From Lacinutrix mariniflava (GTDB taxonomy: Bacteria; Bacteroidota; Bacteroidia; Flavobacteriales; Flavobacteriaceae): a stretch of DNA of 64,000 bases. The position numbers and the translations under genes were made by a program. The stretch spans positions 186,001-250,000 of the forward strand of contig NZ_LIQG01000032.1 in assembly GCF_001418015.1 (NCBI RefSeq). Direction: 5' to 3'. The notes under the pieces were generated by a model that did not search any database, was not told the origin of the DNA, and worked only from the letters and a program-made list of their open reading frames with translations. This document shows, piece by piece, positions 17,196 through 26,565 of the stretch. The first letter of the stretch is position 1, and the number at the start of each line of letters is the position of its first letter.

Positions 17196-18929
17196 ATGAA
17201 TAAAACATTTATACTCCTACTAGTCCTTTTTGCTTTTAACTGTAAGCCTAAATCCAATTATAATTTTACTACCGTGTTTGAAAAAACTAATGGTTTAGAA
17301 ACTGCTACTTACAAAGAAACTATTACCTATTACAAAAACTTATCTCAAGAATATGCAGCTATAGCAATAGACTCAATAGGTGAAACCGATTCTGGGAAAC
17401 CGCTACATATTATCACACTCAATAAAGATAAGAACTTTAATTTTTCTGAAATTAGAAAGAACAAAAGCATTCTTTTAATAAACAACGGTATTCATCCCGG
17501 AGAAAGCGATGGTATCGATGCCACTATGATGCTCTATCGAGACATCGCTCAAGGCAAAATAAAAATACCTGATAGCACTGTAATTGTTACTATACCTATT
17601 TATAATATAGGAGGAAGTTTAAATAGAAACTCTACCACACGAACCAACCAAAATGGCCCGAAAGAATATGGGTTTAGAGGAAATGCTAGAAATTACGATT
17701 TGAATAGAGATTTTATTAAATGTGACACAAAAAATGCTAAAACCTTTGCCGAAATATTTCATTTAGTCCAACCAGATGTTTTTATAGATAACCATGTTAG
17801 TAATGGTGCAGATTACCAATATACGTTAACTCATTTATTCACCCAACACAATAAACTTGGTGGAAACTTAGGAAACTATTTACATACTGAAATGATGCCT
17901 AATCTTGAGAAAAAGTTAGCAGACAAAAAATGGGACATAACACCTTATGTAAATGTTTATAATAAAACTCCTAATAACGGATTCTCACAATTTAAAGACT
18001 CTCCACGCTACTCTACAGGCTATACAACACTTTTTAACACCCTAGGAATGATGGTGGAAACGCACATGCTTAAACCCTATAAACAAAGAGTTGAAAGCAC
18101 TTATGAGCTAATGAAAAGCATGATTGAAATAACAGAAAGCGATGGAAATAAAATTAAGCAACTGCGTAAAGAAGCTAATACTAATTTAATGACTAAAAAA
18201 ACTTATACTTTAAATTGGACAGTAGATACTTTAAAACAATCTATTCTAAACTTTAAAGGATATGAAGGTGAAATGATAACCAGTGAAATTACAGGTGAAA
18301 AACGCTTAAAATACAACCAACAAAAGCCTTTTGAGAAAGCTGTGAATTATCAAAATTATTACAAACCAGAAGTTGAAGTTGTAATTCCAAAGGCATATGT
18401 TATTCCGCAAGGCTGGTACAATGTTATTGAGTTATTGAAGTTGAATACTACTGAAATGTTTCAGCTGAAAAAAGACTCGGTAATTACAGTAGAAAGTTAT
18501 AAAATTGAAGACTATAAAAGCAAGCGAACTCCTTATGAAGGACACTACCTTCATTCCAATACGATTGTTTCTTCAAAAGAAAAAATAATAACATTTAAAA
18601 AAGGAGATTACATCATTAAAACCAACCAACCAAGTTTTAGATACATTATAGAAACTTTAGAACCGCAAGCATCAGATTCATTTTTTAATTGGAATTTTTT
18701 CGATACTATACTACAGCAAAAAGAAGGTTTTTCGGCTTACGTCTGGGAAGACATAGCATTAGAGTTACTAAACAATAACCCAGATATTAAAAAAAGTTTT
18801 GAAGCTAAAAAAAACAAAGAAGAAGCCTTCTCTAATAATTGGTATCTACAACTAGACTGGATCCATAAGCACAGTGAAAACTATGAAAAGGCACATCTAC
18901 AATACCCCATATATAGAGTACTCTATTAA
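17196..18929 (+). CDS. M14 family metallopeptidase lipoprotein
   Basis: 577 residues. The start (ILLLVLFAFNCKPK) is a lipoprotein signal with the acylated Cys at residue 16, so it is membrane-anchored outside the cytoplasm. Zinc ligands of the carboxypeptidase fold are visible: His100 and Glu103 in GIHPGESDG, and His200 in IDNHVSNGADY. RNYDLNRDF between them gives the substrate-binding Asn-Arg region. The C-terminal 250 residues are an accessory region typical of Bacteroidota members. It probably trims peptides during nutrient uptake. A strong bidirectional terminator follows. Confidence 0.9.
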   Translation: MNKTFILLLVLFAFNCKPKSNYNFTTVFEKTNGLETATYKETITYYKNLSQEYAAIAIDSIGETDSGKPLHIITLNKDKNFNFSEIRKNKSILLINNGIHPGESDGIDATMMLYRDIAQGKIKIPDSTVIVTIPIYNIGGSLNRNSTTRTNQNGPKEYGFRGNARNYDLNRDFIKCDTKNAKTFAEIFHLVQPDVFIDNHVSNGADYQYTLTHLFTQHNKLGGNLGNYLHTEMMPNLEKKLADKKWDITPYVNVYNKTPNNGFSQFKDSPRYSTGYTTLFNTLGMMVETHMLKPYKQRVESTYELMKSMIEITESDGNKIKQLRKEANTNLMTKKTYTLNWTVDTLKQSILNFKGYEGEMITSEITGEKRLKYNQQKPFEKAVNYQNYYKPEVEVVIPKAYVIPQGWYNVIELLKLNTTEMFQLKKDSVITVESYKIEDYKSKRTPYEGHYLHSNTIVSSKEKIITFKKGDYIIKTNQPSFRYIIETLEPQASDSFFNWNFFDTILQQKEGFSAYVWEDIALELLNNNPDIKKSFEAKKNKEEAFSNNWYLQLDWIHKHSENYEKAHLQYPIYRVLY

Positions 18930-18960
18930 TTGCTAAATTTAATAAGCTATAAACAAAAAA

Positions 18961-18982
18961 GGCCACTACAATTGTAGTGGCC
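18961..18982. terminator. Bidirectional Rho-independent terminator
   Basis: GGCCACTAC-AATT-GTAGTGGCC is a perfect 9-bp GC-rich stem with A6 before it and T4 after it. It lies between the convergent M14 peptidase and T9SS protein genes and should end both transcripts. Confidence 0.9.
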
Positions 18983-19009
18983 TTTTAAAATATAACTAAT
19001 TAGTTCTAA

Positions 19010-21277
19010 TTAGTGATTAACTTGAATCTTCTTACTAAAAGTTCTAAAGTTAGATCTAAATGTAATTATGTATAATCCATTAGCTAGATCATTAACATTA
19101 ACACTTGTTTTTCCAAAAGTAGAATTATCGAAAGCTCCTTTAAGCACTTGTCTTCCGTTTAAATCTACCATGTTATAATTCATAACCTCAGCGTCTAATA
19201 ATAATAACTCAACGTTTAAATTATCTGACACAGGATTTGGATACAATTTAATATCAATACTATTCTTAGTACTTGGTAACTCTGTCGTTTCAACAACCGC
19301 TATCTCTAACACATCACCTTCTATAATAGGTGTAGTTGTATTATTACTTTCACCAGCAGCAGCCTTAGGTAACAATAAAGTAATAGAAAATGGCACACCA
19401 TTCTGCTCTAACGAAGCACATAGACCATTTGATACTATTGTGTTTTGAACATCTAAAGCTGTAGTTGCACCCAATTGAATAGAACTTAAATCTAAAGTTG
19501 TAGCATTAAACACTAATACGTGAACTCTGTAAGATCCTACTGTACTTACGCCATTAAACTCGAAAGAACTATCTGATGTTGTATAATTTTGAATTACCAA
19601 ATTATTATTTACATCTGGTTTAGATAATACAAAAGCAGTTTCAAATCCTGCTGGTACAACTGCATCACCATTTAAAGCAACATTTACATTTACTATAGAA
19701 TTTAAGTTAACAACAGGCAATATACTATTATCTAATGTTATTGATCCAGAAGCAGCAGTACATAAAGTGGTAGCTTCGGTTAGTGTAAACGTAATCGTTT
19801 CTTCATCACAAAGCGTACTACTACAATAATTACCACTAAACATAGATGCTTTAACTTCAAAAGTACCTAACCCTAAATCCCAAGCTCCATTTCCTGCTGG
19901 AAAAGTATAAGGAATATGGTTTTCTATAATAGAATACTCTTCATTTGTATCTAAGTTTTCAACCTCAAGTCTTACGCTTTCAGATTCACCATTAATGATT
20001 GCATCTATGTAAAAATTAGATGGTAAACTACTAAGCACATAGGAACCTCCATCTTCAATGGTAAGATTTTCTGTTCCATTTGAGAATTGAAGTTCTGCTA
20101 TATCTCCACAATTTTGCTCGTAAATAGTAAATGTATAACAAATATGATCACATCTTGTTCCTGTACAGTTGTCGTACTTAAATATTTCAGAAAAAAATTG
20201 AAAAGTTCCAGTGCCTAAACTCCAAGCTTGATTTCCACTTGGATATGTATAAGGAAGAGCATTAGCCCCATTATTATAGACTTCTCCAGTATCTAAGTTT
20301 GTTATTTTATGAGAAGCGCTTTCGGTCATTCCAGACACTACAACATCCACATAAAAATTATATGGTAATGAGGCAACATCGTAACTTCCTCCATTTGCAA
20401 TAGCTACGGTATTAGTACCATTAGAGAATGTTAAACCATCAATTTCACCACAAGAAGGCGTATTTGTTATTGTGAATTTAATTCTTTCCTTATCGCAATA
20501 CGATCCTGCACAATTACTGTATTTAAATATCTTAGCTTCAATTTCATACTCAGCTGCAGGTAGATTCCAAGCACCATTTCCTCCTGGAAAAGTATAAGGT
20601 AAATAATTTTCGCCAATTGTATATTGCTGACCTGTATTTTTGTTTTTAACTTTAATGCTGGCACTTTCAGAAAAACCATTTACAACAACATCTACGTAAA
20701 AATTGTTTGGTAGTTGATCTAAAGAATATTCTCCACCTTCAACTATTGCTACAGAAGAATTTCCGTTTGAGAATTCGAATCCAGAAATAGTACCACATTG
20801 GGGATTCTTAGTAATAGTAAACTTAGTCACTTCTTTATCACAATACCAGCCATAACAATTATTATATTTAAAGATTTTAGCTATAACTTTAAAATTGCCA
20901 GTTCCATAACTCCATGCTCCATTTCCACCAGGAAATGTGTAAGGCAACGAGTTCTCCCCAATATTATATTGCTGACCACTATCTAAGTTAATTAGTTTAA
21001 AACTTGCACTTTGAGTGTAACCAGATACTATAAGATTTACATAAAAATTATTTGGTAAATCTGACACAAGATACTCAGCTCCATATTGGATTGCTGTGGA
21101 TGAACTTCCGTTAGTAAATTCAAAACCAGAAATACGACCACAATAAGTGTCTTCTCTAGATTCTAATGTGTCAGAAATTGTCGCATAAGATTGCATTGAA
21201 AAACACAATACAAATAACAATAAAAGATCTTGTAACCTTTTAATTCGAGGGAGTTGAATAGGTAATTTTTTTTTCAT
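19010..21277 (-). CDS. T9SS-exported surface protein with four tandem repeats
   Basis: 755 residues with a long N-terminal signal (hydrophobic 18-32). Four homologous units begin at Cys46, Cys161, Cys276 and Cys390, each about 115 residues. Each opens with CG..xGxxFSNG, runs through LPxNFYxD and LPYTFPxGNxAW, and closes with a cysteine-rich stretch (KYxNCxGxxCDxE) that may form disulfides. A fifth, different beta domain covers about 505-650. The C-terminus (YPNPVSDNLNVEL ... GLYIITF) is a type A T9SS sorting domain, so the protein should cross the outer membrane and be attached or released. Ligand unknown; adhesion or carbohydrate binding is possible. Confidence 0.88.
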   Translation of the reverse strand: MKKKLPIQLPRIKRLQDLLLLFVLCFSMQSYATISDTLESREDTYCGRISGFEFTNGSSSTAIQYGAEYLVSDLPNNFYVNLIVSGYTQSASFKLINLDSGQQYNIGENSLPYTFPGGNGAWSYGTGNFKVIAKIFKYNNCYGWYCDKEVTKFTITKNPQCGTISGFEFSNGNSSVAIVEGGEYSLDQLPNNFYVDVVVNGFSESASIKVKNKNTGQQYTIGENYLPYTFPGGNGAWNLPAAEYEIEAKIFKYSNCAGSYCDKERIKFTITNTPSCGEIDGLTFSNGTNTVAIANGGSYDVASLPYNFYVDVVVSGMTESASHKITNLDTGEVYNNGANALPYTYPSGNQAWSLGTGTFQFFSEIFKYDNCTGTRCDHICYTFTIYEQNCGDIAELQFSNGTENLTIEDGGSYVLSSLPSNFYIDAIINGESESVRLEVENLDTNEEYSIIENHIPYTFPAGNGAWDLGLGTFEVKASMFSGNYCSSTLCDEETITFTLTEATTLCTAASGSITLDNSILPVVNLNSIVNVNVALNGDAVVPAGFETAFVLSKPDVNNNLVIQNYTTSDSSFEFNGVSTVGSYRVHVLVFNATTLDLSSIQLGATTALDVQNTIVSNGLCASLEQNGVPFSITLLLPKAAAGESNNTTTPIIEGDVLEIAVVETTELPSTKNSIDIKLYPNPVSDNLNVELLLLDAEVMNYNMVDLNGRQVLKGAFDNSTFGKTSVNVNDLANGLYIITFRSNFRTFSKKIQVNH
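19763..21142 (-). repeat. Four 342-345 nt coding tandem repeats
   Basis: The repeat units of the T9SS protein start at 21,142, 20,797, 20,452 and 20,110 on the minus strand (spacing 345, 345 and 342 bases). They are recognisable as DNA as well as protein (for example the block coding for LPYTFPGGNGAW), which suggests duplication or ongoing recombination between units. Confidence 0.8.
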
Positions 21278-21310
21278 GATTAATTAATTTTTTTAGTTAG
21301 AAATAACCTT

Positions 21311-21318
21311 CAAAAATA
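21311..21318 (-). promoter_or_regulatory. -7 promoter element of the T9SS protein gene
   Basis: The minus strand reads TATTTTTG (TAnnTTTG), 34 bases before the start codon, in an otherwise very AT-rich region. Confidence 0.45.
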
Positions 21319-21455
21319 ATTAATCAATTTGGTATCGTAAAATAATTTAGTCATAATACAATAATCGCCTACAAAAGGTTAATAAGTTGTTAATTTTAAG
21401 AAAAAACAAAGAATTTACTCAAAATCACTTTATGTTTTTAAACTAAATTAAACTC

Positions 21456-22037
21456 TTAAACCAACCTTCTTATATTAGCATAAGAATTAACCAAAGCTAG
21501 CTTAGATTTTTCATAATCCAACCATTCTACTTTAGTAATACCTTCTGCTTCTTGAGGAAGTAATTCTCCATTAAAATCGGTAATCATTTCAAACCAATAC
21601 GTAATTTTAATTTTCAGTTTATCATTTCTTTTAAAAATATGATATGTAGTCTCTAAGGGCTTTACAATTTTTAATCCAGAAACGCCAGTCTCTTCTTCTA
21701 CTTCGCGTAACGCAGTATCTTCTATAGATTCTTTCTTTTCAGCTTTACCTTTTGGCAAATCCCATTTATTATTTCTATAGATAAACAACACCTCCTTATC
21801 CTTATTATATACTTTACCTCCTCCAGCGATTACTGTAGGTAACTTTTTTAAGAATTTTTTTAAAATACCCTTTTCGTTATGGTGTATAAACCTAACTGAT
21901 TTTATTTTTTTCTTTTTTAAAACTTTTAAAGCCTGTTCTATATCAACATCTTTTAAAAGGAAGTTTTTAAAGTCTGTTTCCTTTTCAACTAAAGTTGTTA
22001 AAATAATTGGCTTATCGTTTACAAAAATGTAATGCAT
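21456..22037 (-). CDS. NUDIX hydrolase
   Basis: 193 residues. The Nudix box is complete at about residues 98-120: a Gly, five residues later Glu, then REVEEETG. Around it, NKWDLPKGKAEK and the later YWFEMITDF are typical. The N-terminal 65 residues (HYIFVNDKPIILTT) are an extra domain seen in Bacteroidota homologues. Nudix enzymes hydrolyse nucleoside diphosphates linked to another moiety; the substrate is not evident. It lies divergent from pyrE, a pairing often conserved in Flavobacteriia. Confidence 0.9.
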   Translation of the reverse strand: MHYIFVNDKPIILTTLVEKETDFKNFLLKDVDIEQALKVLKKKKIKSVRFIHHNEKGILKKFLKKLPTVIAGGGKVYNKDKEVLFIYRNNKWDLPKGKAEKKESIEDTALREVEEETGVSGLKIVKPLETTYHIFKRNDKLKIKITYWFEMITDFNGELLPQEAEGITKVEWLDYEKSKLALVNSYANIRRLV

Positions 22038-22155
22038 ATTTCGGAGTATTACGAATAGTTAGCTTTTGTAAAAATATTATTTTTATTTTACTAAGCACGT
22101 CTTAAAAAAAATTTTTTTAGCATTATAAGTAAGCTAATAAAATTAAATTATTGTT

Positions 22156-22163
22156 TATTTTTG
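22156..22163 (+). promoter_or_regulatory. -7 promoter element of pyrE
   Basis: TATTTTTG matches TAnnTTTG and ends six bases before the pyrE ATG at 22,169. Transcription should begin at or just before the ATG, giving a leaderless mRNA. Confidence 0.6.
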
Positions 22164-22168
22164 CATCT

Positions 22169-22813
22169 ATGATTTTCGACAAACACATCGCAAGACAAGC
22201 TGCCAAGGTATTATTACAAATTAATGCCATAAAATTAAGCCCTAAAGATCCATTTACATGGGCTTCAGGATGGAAATCGCCCATCTACTGCGACAACCGT
22301 ATTATTTTATCATTTCCACCAGTAAGAAATTATGTTCGTGAAGAAATGGCTAAATTTATAGAACAACATTATGGAAAACCTGATGCTATTGCAGGTGTAG
22401 CAACAGGCGCTATTGGTATAGGTATTTTGGTGGCCGAATATTTAGGCTTGCCATTTATATACGTTAGACCTGAGGCTAAAGGCCATGGTCGCCAAAACCA
22501 AATCGAAGGTTTTATTGAAAGCGGTCAAAATGTTGTTGTAGTTGAAGATTTAATAAGTACCGGAAAAAGCAGCCTTAATGCTGTAAAAGCTCTAAAAGAA
22601 GCTAATGTTAATGTAAAAGGTATGGTTGCCATTTTCACCTATGGGTTTGATGTTGCTAAGGCTAACTTTGAAGCAGAAAACATTGATTTACAAACCTTAA
22701 GCAACTATGAGACATTACTTATAGAAGCGGCCGAAACAAATTATATAAAAGAAGATCAATTAGAAACTTTATCTGCTTGGAATAGTAATCCCAGTGAATG
22801 GAACGCTTCTTGA
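22169..22813 (+). CDS. pyrE: Orotate phosphoribosyltransferase
   Basis: Joins orotate to PRPP to give OMP in pyrimidine synthesis. 214 residues from the ATG at 22,169 (MIFDKHIARQAAKVLL). An in-frame TTG at 22,151 lies within or before the promoter element and is rejected. Motifs: PFTWASGWKSPIYCDNR, AGVATGAIGIG, YVRPEAKGHGRQNQIEG, and the PRPP-binding VVVVEDLISTGKSS. It is first of the plus-strand cluster that continues with the SRPBCC protein. Confidence 0.96.
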   Translation: MIFDKHIARQAAKVLLQINAIKLSPKDPFTWASGWKSPIYCDNRIILSFPPVRNYVREEMAKFIEQHYGKPDAIAGVATGAIGIGILVAEYLGLPFIYVRPEAKGHGRQNQIEGFIESGQNVVVVEDLISTGKSSLNAVKALKEANVNVKGMVAIFTYGFDVAKANFEAENIDLQTLSNYETLLIEAAETNYIKEDQLETLSAWNSNPSEWNAS

Positions 22814-22869
22814 TATCTAAATACAGAGAATAGCTTTTACTAAAAACAATTAACAACACTACTCTAATT

Positions 22870-23265
22870 ATGAATTTAGAATCACAAAAAGTAACATTAA
22901 ATAAATCTGCCGAAGATGCTTTCAATTTTTTAAATGACGTTAAAAATTTTGAATCATTAATGCCAGAAAATATAAGTAAATTTGAAATCCTAGGAGAAGA
23001 TAAGTTTCTTTTCGCTCTAAAAGGAATGCCCGAAATTGTACTTAAGAAAAAAGAAACAACACCTTACAGCAAGATAGTACTTGGTGCTGCTGGAGGGAAA
23101 CTAGATTTTTCTTTAGTAGGAAATATAACAGAAATAGACAGTAACACTAGCGAAGTTCAACTTAATTTTGAAGGTGAATTTAATGCTATGATGGCTATGA
23201 TGATAAAAGGACCAATAAGTAAGTTTATTGATACTTTAGCAACCAACATGGTTACTGCTGTTTAA
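22870..23265 (+). CDS. SRPBCC family protein
   Basis: 131 residues with the START/SRPBCC lipid-binding-fold pattern: LNKSAEDAFNFLNDVKNFESLMP at the N-terminus, central beta strands, and a C-terminal helix (ISKFIDTLATNMV). The fold binds hydrophobic ligands or acts as a chaperone; no ligand is known. Its place between pyrE and birA is common in Flavobacteriia. The last four bases overlap the end of the convergent birA gene. Confidence 0.82.
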   Translation: MNLESQKVTLNKSAEDAFNFLNDVKNFESLMPENISKFEILGEDKFLFALKGMPEIVLKKKETTPYSKIVLGAAGGKLDFSLVGNITEIDSNTSEVQLNFEGEFNAMMAMMIKGPISKFIDTLATNMVTAV

Positions 23266-23993
23266 TATAGTAATGTAATTTCGTTTAAATTAAATTCTTC
23301 AATAACCTCGTCTTCTAATAAGACTACTAAATTACCGTTTGAAGAAATACCTTTTATAAAACCAGAAAATAAAGAGCCTTCAGCATTTTTAAATGTTGAA
23401 GGTTTATTTTTTCTAAAAAGTTTAGATTCATAATCTATTTTTAAGAATTCAAAAGCATCTGACTCTAAACTTTTATAAGCAATCTTAAATTCGGTTAAAA
23501 ACTTATGGAGTACTTCATCTAAATTAAAAGTTTTACCCGTGTTATTTTTTAGAGAAGTTGCAGAGCTTAGGTTATTAAATTCGGTTTGATTAACATTTAA
23601 ACCAATACCAACAATAGAATATTCTAATCTATTCTGCTTAACAACATTTTCGATTAGAACTCCAGCAATTTTTTTATTCGCTGACAAAATGTCGTTAGGC
23701 CATTTTACAAATAAATTTGGAACATTGTAAGATTTCAAGGTATTATAAAGCGCAAGAGCAGTAACAATACTAAGGTAGAATTGATTAGAAAACTCTAAAC
23801 CTTTAACACGCTTAAACACACTAAACGTAAGGTTTTCTCCAGATTTAGATTGCCACACCTTCCCCATTTGTCCGCGTCCATTCTCTTGTTTATTCGCTAC
23901 AACTACTGTGTAATCTTCAAGTGTCTCTACACTGCTAATTTCCTTTAGGAAAGTATTTGTAGAATCGATGGCATCAAGTTTGATTATACGCAT
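23262..23993 (-). CDS. birA: Biotin--protein ligase
   Basis: Attaches biotin to the carrier domain of acetyl-CoA carboxylase and similar enzymes. 243 residues with the catalytic core only: no N-terminal DNA-binding domain, so it is not a BirA-type repressor. Motifs: DSTNTFLKE, the biotinyl-AMP loop GRGQMGKVWQS, FVKWPNDI with the catalytic Lys, and KIAGVLIENV. It is antisense to its neighbours and divergent from rsfS. Confidence 0.94.
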   Translation of the reverse strand: MRIIKLDAIDSTNTFLKEISSVETLEDYTVVVANKQENGRGQMGKVWQSKSGENLTFSVFKRVKGLEFSNQFYLSIVTALALYNTLKSYNVPNLFVKWPNDILSANKKIAGVLIENVVKQNRLEYSIVGIGLNVNQTEFNNLSSATSLKNNTGKTFNLDEVLHKFLTEFKIAYKSLESDAFEFLKIDYESKLFRKNKPSTFKNAEGSLFSGFIKGISSNGNLVVLLEDEVIEEFNLNEITLLY

Positions 23994-24072
23994 ATAAATT
24001 GGTTATCTTCGTGATTAAATTTTTATAACAAATGTTTATAATAATTTTAAAGTATAAAGAACCAAAAAATAA

Positions 24073-24080
24073 TAACTTTG
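24073..24080 (+). promoter_or_regulatory. -7 promoter element of the rsfS-ftsH operon
   Basis: TAACTTTG matches TAnnTTTG, 20 bases before the rsfS ATG. Confidence 0.5.
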
Positions 24081-24099
24081 CACAAATTAAATTTGATTA

Positions 24100-24471
24100 A
24101 TGACTAAAAAACAAGCAAACATAGATACACTAATAGCAACAATTATTAGTGGTATTGAAGATGTAAAAGGAAAAGAAACAGTTATTCTAGACCTAAGAGA
24201 GATTGATAATACTGTTTGCGATTATTTTATAATTTGCGAAGGAACTTCTAACACTCAAGTTAACGCTATCGTTGGTTCAATACAGAAAAAAGTAAGTAAG
24301 CAACTAAAAGATAAGCCTTGGCATATTGAAGGTGAAGACAATGCGGAATGGATTCTAATGGATTACGTAAACGTTGTTGTTCATGTTTTCCAGAAGCATA
24401 TTCGCGAATATTATGATATTGAGAGTCTTTGGGGAGATGCCAAAACTACAATTATTGAATCTAAATTTTAA
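24100..24471 (+). CDS. rsfS: Ribosome silencing factor
   Basis: RsfS binds ribosomal protein L14 and prevents subunit joining when nutrients are scarce. 123 residues with the family core: VILDLREIDNTVCDYFIICEG, AIVGSIQKKV, PWHIEGEDNAEWILMDYVNVVVHVF, and REYYDIESLWGD at the C-terminus. It is eight bases ahead of ftsH and shares its promoter. Confidence 0.95.
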   Translation: MTKKQANIDTLIATIISGIEDVKGKETVILDLREIDNTVCDYFIICEGTSNTQVNAIVGSIQKKVSKQLKDKPWHIEGEDNAEWILMDYVNVVVHVFQKHIREYYDIESLWGDAKTTIIESKF

Positions 24472-24479
24472 AACCATTC

Positions 24480-26456
24480 ATGGCAGAAAATAAAAAACCT
24501 CAAGCTCCAAAAAAACCTAAGTTTAATCCGTATTGGATTTCTGGAGCTCTTTTAATTGCGTTAATCGCTTTTCAAGTTTTTGGCAGTAGTGATACTAATG
24601 ATAACAAAAAAATTACACCAATAGAGTTCTTTCAAACTCTAAAATCTGGTGAAATTGATCATTTCGATATTATTAAAAACACTGGATATGTAAAAGTCTA
24701 TCTTACAGATGACGCAGCAAAATTAAAAAAACACGCAAAATCTGTTTCTACAGGTTTTAGTCTTGCGTCGACAAAAATGCCCAACTATATTTTTCAATAT
24801 GGTGATTTAAGCAATTTTGAAGATAAGTACACTCAAATTATTGATGATAATAATTTAACCACCGAATATGACAATAATAGAGAGGAAAACATATTAGCAG
24901 ATATACTAATAAGTGTATTACCTTTCTTATTACTAATTGGTATTTGGCTATTTATAATGAAAAGAATGTCTGGTGGAGCTGGTGGAGGCGCAGGTGGACA
25001 AATTTTTAATATTGGAAAATCTAAGGCTAAATTATTCGATGAGAATACTAAGGTTAAAACGACTTTTAAAGACGTTGCAGGTTTAGAAGGAGCAAAAGAA
25101 GAAGTACAAGAAATTGTAGATTTTCTTAAAAACCCAGAAAAATACACCTCTTTAGGTGGTAAAATACCTAAAGGAGCATTATTAGTTGGACCTCCAGGAA
25201 CAGGTAAAACCTTATTAGCTAAAGCCGTTGCAGGTGAAGCAAAAGTGCCGTTTTTCTCATTATCTGGATCAGATTTTGTTGAAATGTTTGTAGGTGTTGG
25301 AGCTTCTCGTGTTAGAGATCTATTTAAACAAGCTAAAGAGAAATCTCCTGCCATTATTTTTATCGATGAAATTGATGCGATTGGTAGAGCGAGAGGAAAA
25401 AATGCAATGTCTGGAAGTAATGATGAGCGTGAAAACACTCTAAACCAATTATTAACAGAAATGGATGGTTTTGGTACAAATACAAATGTTATTGTATTAG
25501 CTGCTACAAACAGAGCAGATGTTTTAGATAAAGCACTTATGCGTGCAGGACGTTTTGACAGACAAATTCATGTGGATTTACCAAACTTAACCGAGAGACG
25601 TGCCATTTTTGATGTACACTTAAGACCTCTAAAAAAAGTTGAAGGTTTAGACTTAGACTTCTTAGCTAAACAAACGCCAGGATTCTCTGGTGCAGATATT
25701 GCTAACTTATGTAATGAAGCAGCATTAATTGCAGCAAGAAACAATAAAAAAGCAGTTGACAAGCAAGACTTTTTAGATGCTGTAGATCGTGTTATTGGAG
25801 GTCTTGAAAAAAGAAGTCATCTTTTCTCTGTTGAAGAGAAGAAAACAATTGCATATCACGAAGCTGGACATGCAACTGTAAGCTGGTTCTTAGAGCATGC
25901 AGATCCTTTGGTAAAAGTAACTATCGTTCCTCGCGGACGCTCTTTAGGTGCCGCATGGTACTTACCTCAAGAAGCTTACATCACTAGAACAAGTAAGTTT
26001 TTAGATGAAATTTGCGTAACTATGGGTGGTCGAGCTGCTGAAAAAATAATCTTTAATGAGATTTCTACAGGAGCATTAAGCGATTTAGAAAATGTAACCA
26101 AAAAAGCAAAAGCAATGGTTATGATTTATGGCTTAAATGAAAAGGTTGGAAATATTACTTATTATGATCCTGCTGGAGAAAGCGGTTTTGTGAAGCCTTA
26201 CAGTGAAAGTACCGCTGAGCTTATTGATAATGAGATAAAAAACATTGTTGAGACAGAATACACTCGTGCTTTAGAACTTTTAACCTCTAAGCGTGATGTA
26301 TTAGAAAAGTTAGCAAATAGGTTAATGGAAAGAGAAGTTATCTTCAAAGATGATCTTGAAGAGATTTTAGGTAAACGTCCTTTCGATACCATTGAAGACA
26401 AGCCTTCTCAGAAACTTGTTTCAGAAAACAAAGAAGAAAAAAAGGAAGAAGAATAG
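24480..26456 (+). CDS. ftsH: ATP-dependent zinc metalloprotease FtsH
   Basis: Membrane-bound AAA+ protease that degrades damaged membrane proteins and regulators. 658 residues. Two membrane helices (about 18-35 and 137-158) flank a periplasmic region. The AAA module has Walker A GPPGTGKT at 237-244 and Walker B IIFIDEID. The zinc site is HEAGH at 460-464, with the further acidic ligand in the SDLENVT region. The linker GGAGGGAGGQ after the second helix is usual in Bacteroidota. Operon with rsfS upstream; a strong terminator follows. Confidence 0.97.
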   Translation: MAENKKPQAPKKPKFNPYWISGALLIALIAFQVFGSSDTNDNKKITPIEFFQTLKSGEIDHFDIIKNTGYVKVYLTDDAAKLKKHAKSVSTGFSLASTKMPNYIFQYGDLSNFEDKYTQIIDDNNLTTEYDNNREENILADILISVLPFLLLIGIWLFIMKRMSGGAGGGAGGQIFNIGKSKAKLFDENTKVKTTFKDVAGLEGAKEEVQEIVDFLKNPEKYTSLGGKIPKGALLVGPPGTGKTLLAKAVAGEAKVPFFSLSGSDFVEMFVGVGASRVRDLFKQAKEKSPAIIFIDEIDAIGRARGKNAMSGSNDERENTLNQLLTEMDGFGTNTNVIVLAATNRADVLDKALMRAGRFDRQIHVDLPNLTERRAIFDVHLRPLKKVEGLDLDFLAKQTPGFSGADIANLCNEAALIAARNNKKAVDKQDFLDAVDRVIGGLEKRSHLFSVEEKKTIAYHEAGHATVSWFLEHADPLVKVTIVPRGRSLGAAWYLPQEAYITRTSKFLDEICVTMGGRAAEKIIFNEISTGALSDLENVTKKAKAMVMIYGLNEKVGNITYYDPAGESGFVKPYSESTAELIDNEIKNIVETEYTRALELLTSKRDVLEKLANRLMEREVIFKDDLEEILGKRPFDTIEDKPSQKLVSENKEEKKEEE

Positions 26457-26479
26457 ATTCCTAATTATAAAATAGTCTT

Positions 26480-26517
26480 AAAATCTCAAATTAACGCTTA
26501 TGTTAGTTTGAGATTTT
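26480..26517 (+). terminator. Terminator after ftsH
   Basis: AAAATCTCAAATTAAC and GTTAGTTTGAGATTTT form a 16-bp stem with a single G-T-type mismatch around a six-base loop, then more T. It separates ftsH from the LUD-cdsA-psd group, which probably has its own promoter or lives on read-through. Confidence 0.85.
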
Positions 26518-26565
26518 TTATATTTGGTAATTGGCCTAAAGGTGTCGGTTAATAGCAAAACATAA

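Noticed and set aside
24833-25438. 201-codon open frame antisense to ftsH
   Set aside because: It lies wholly inside ftsH on the other strand, has a low-complexity serine/proline-rich translation and no family resemblance.
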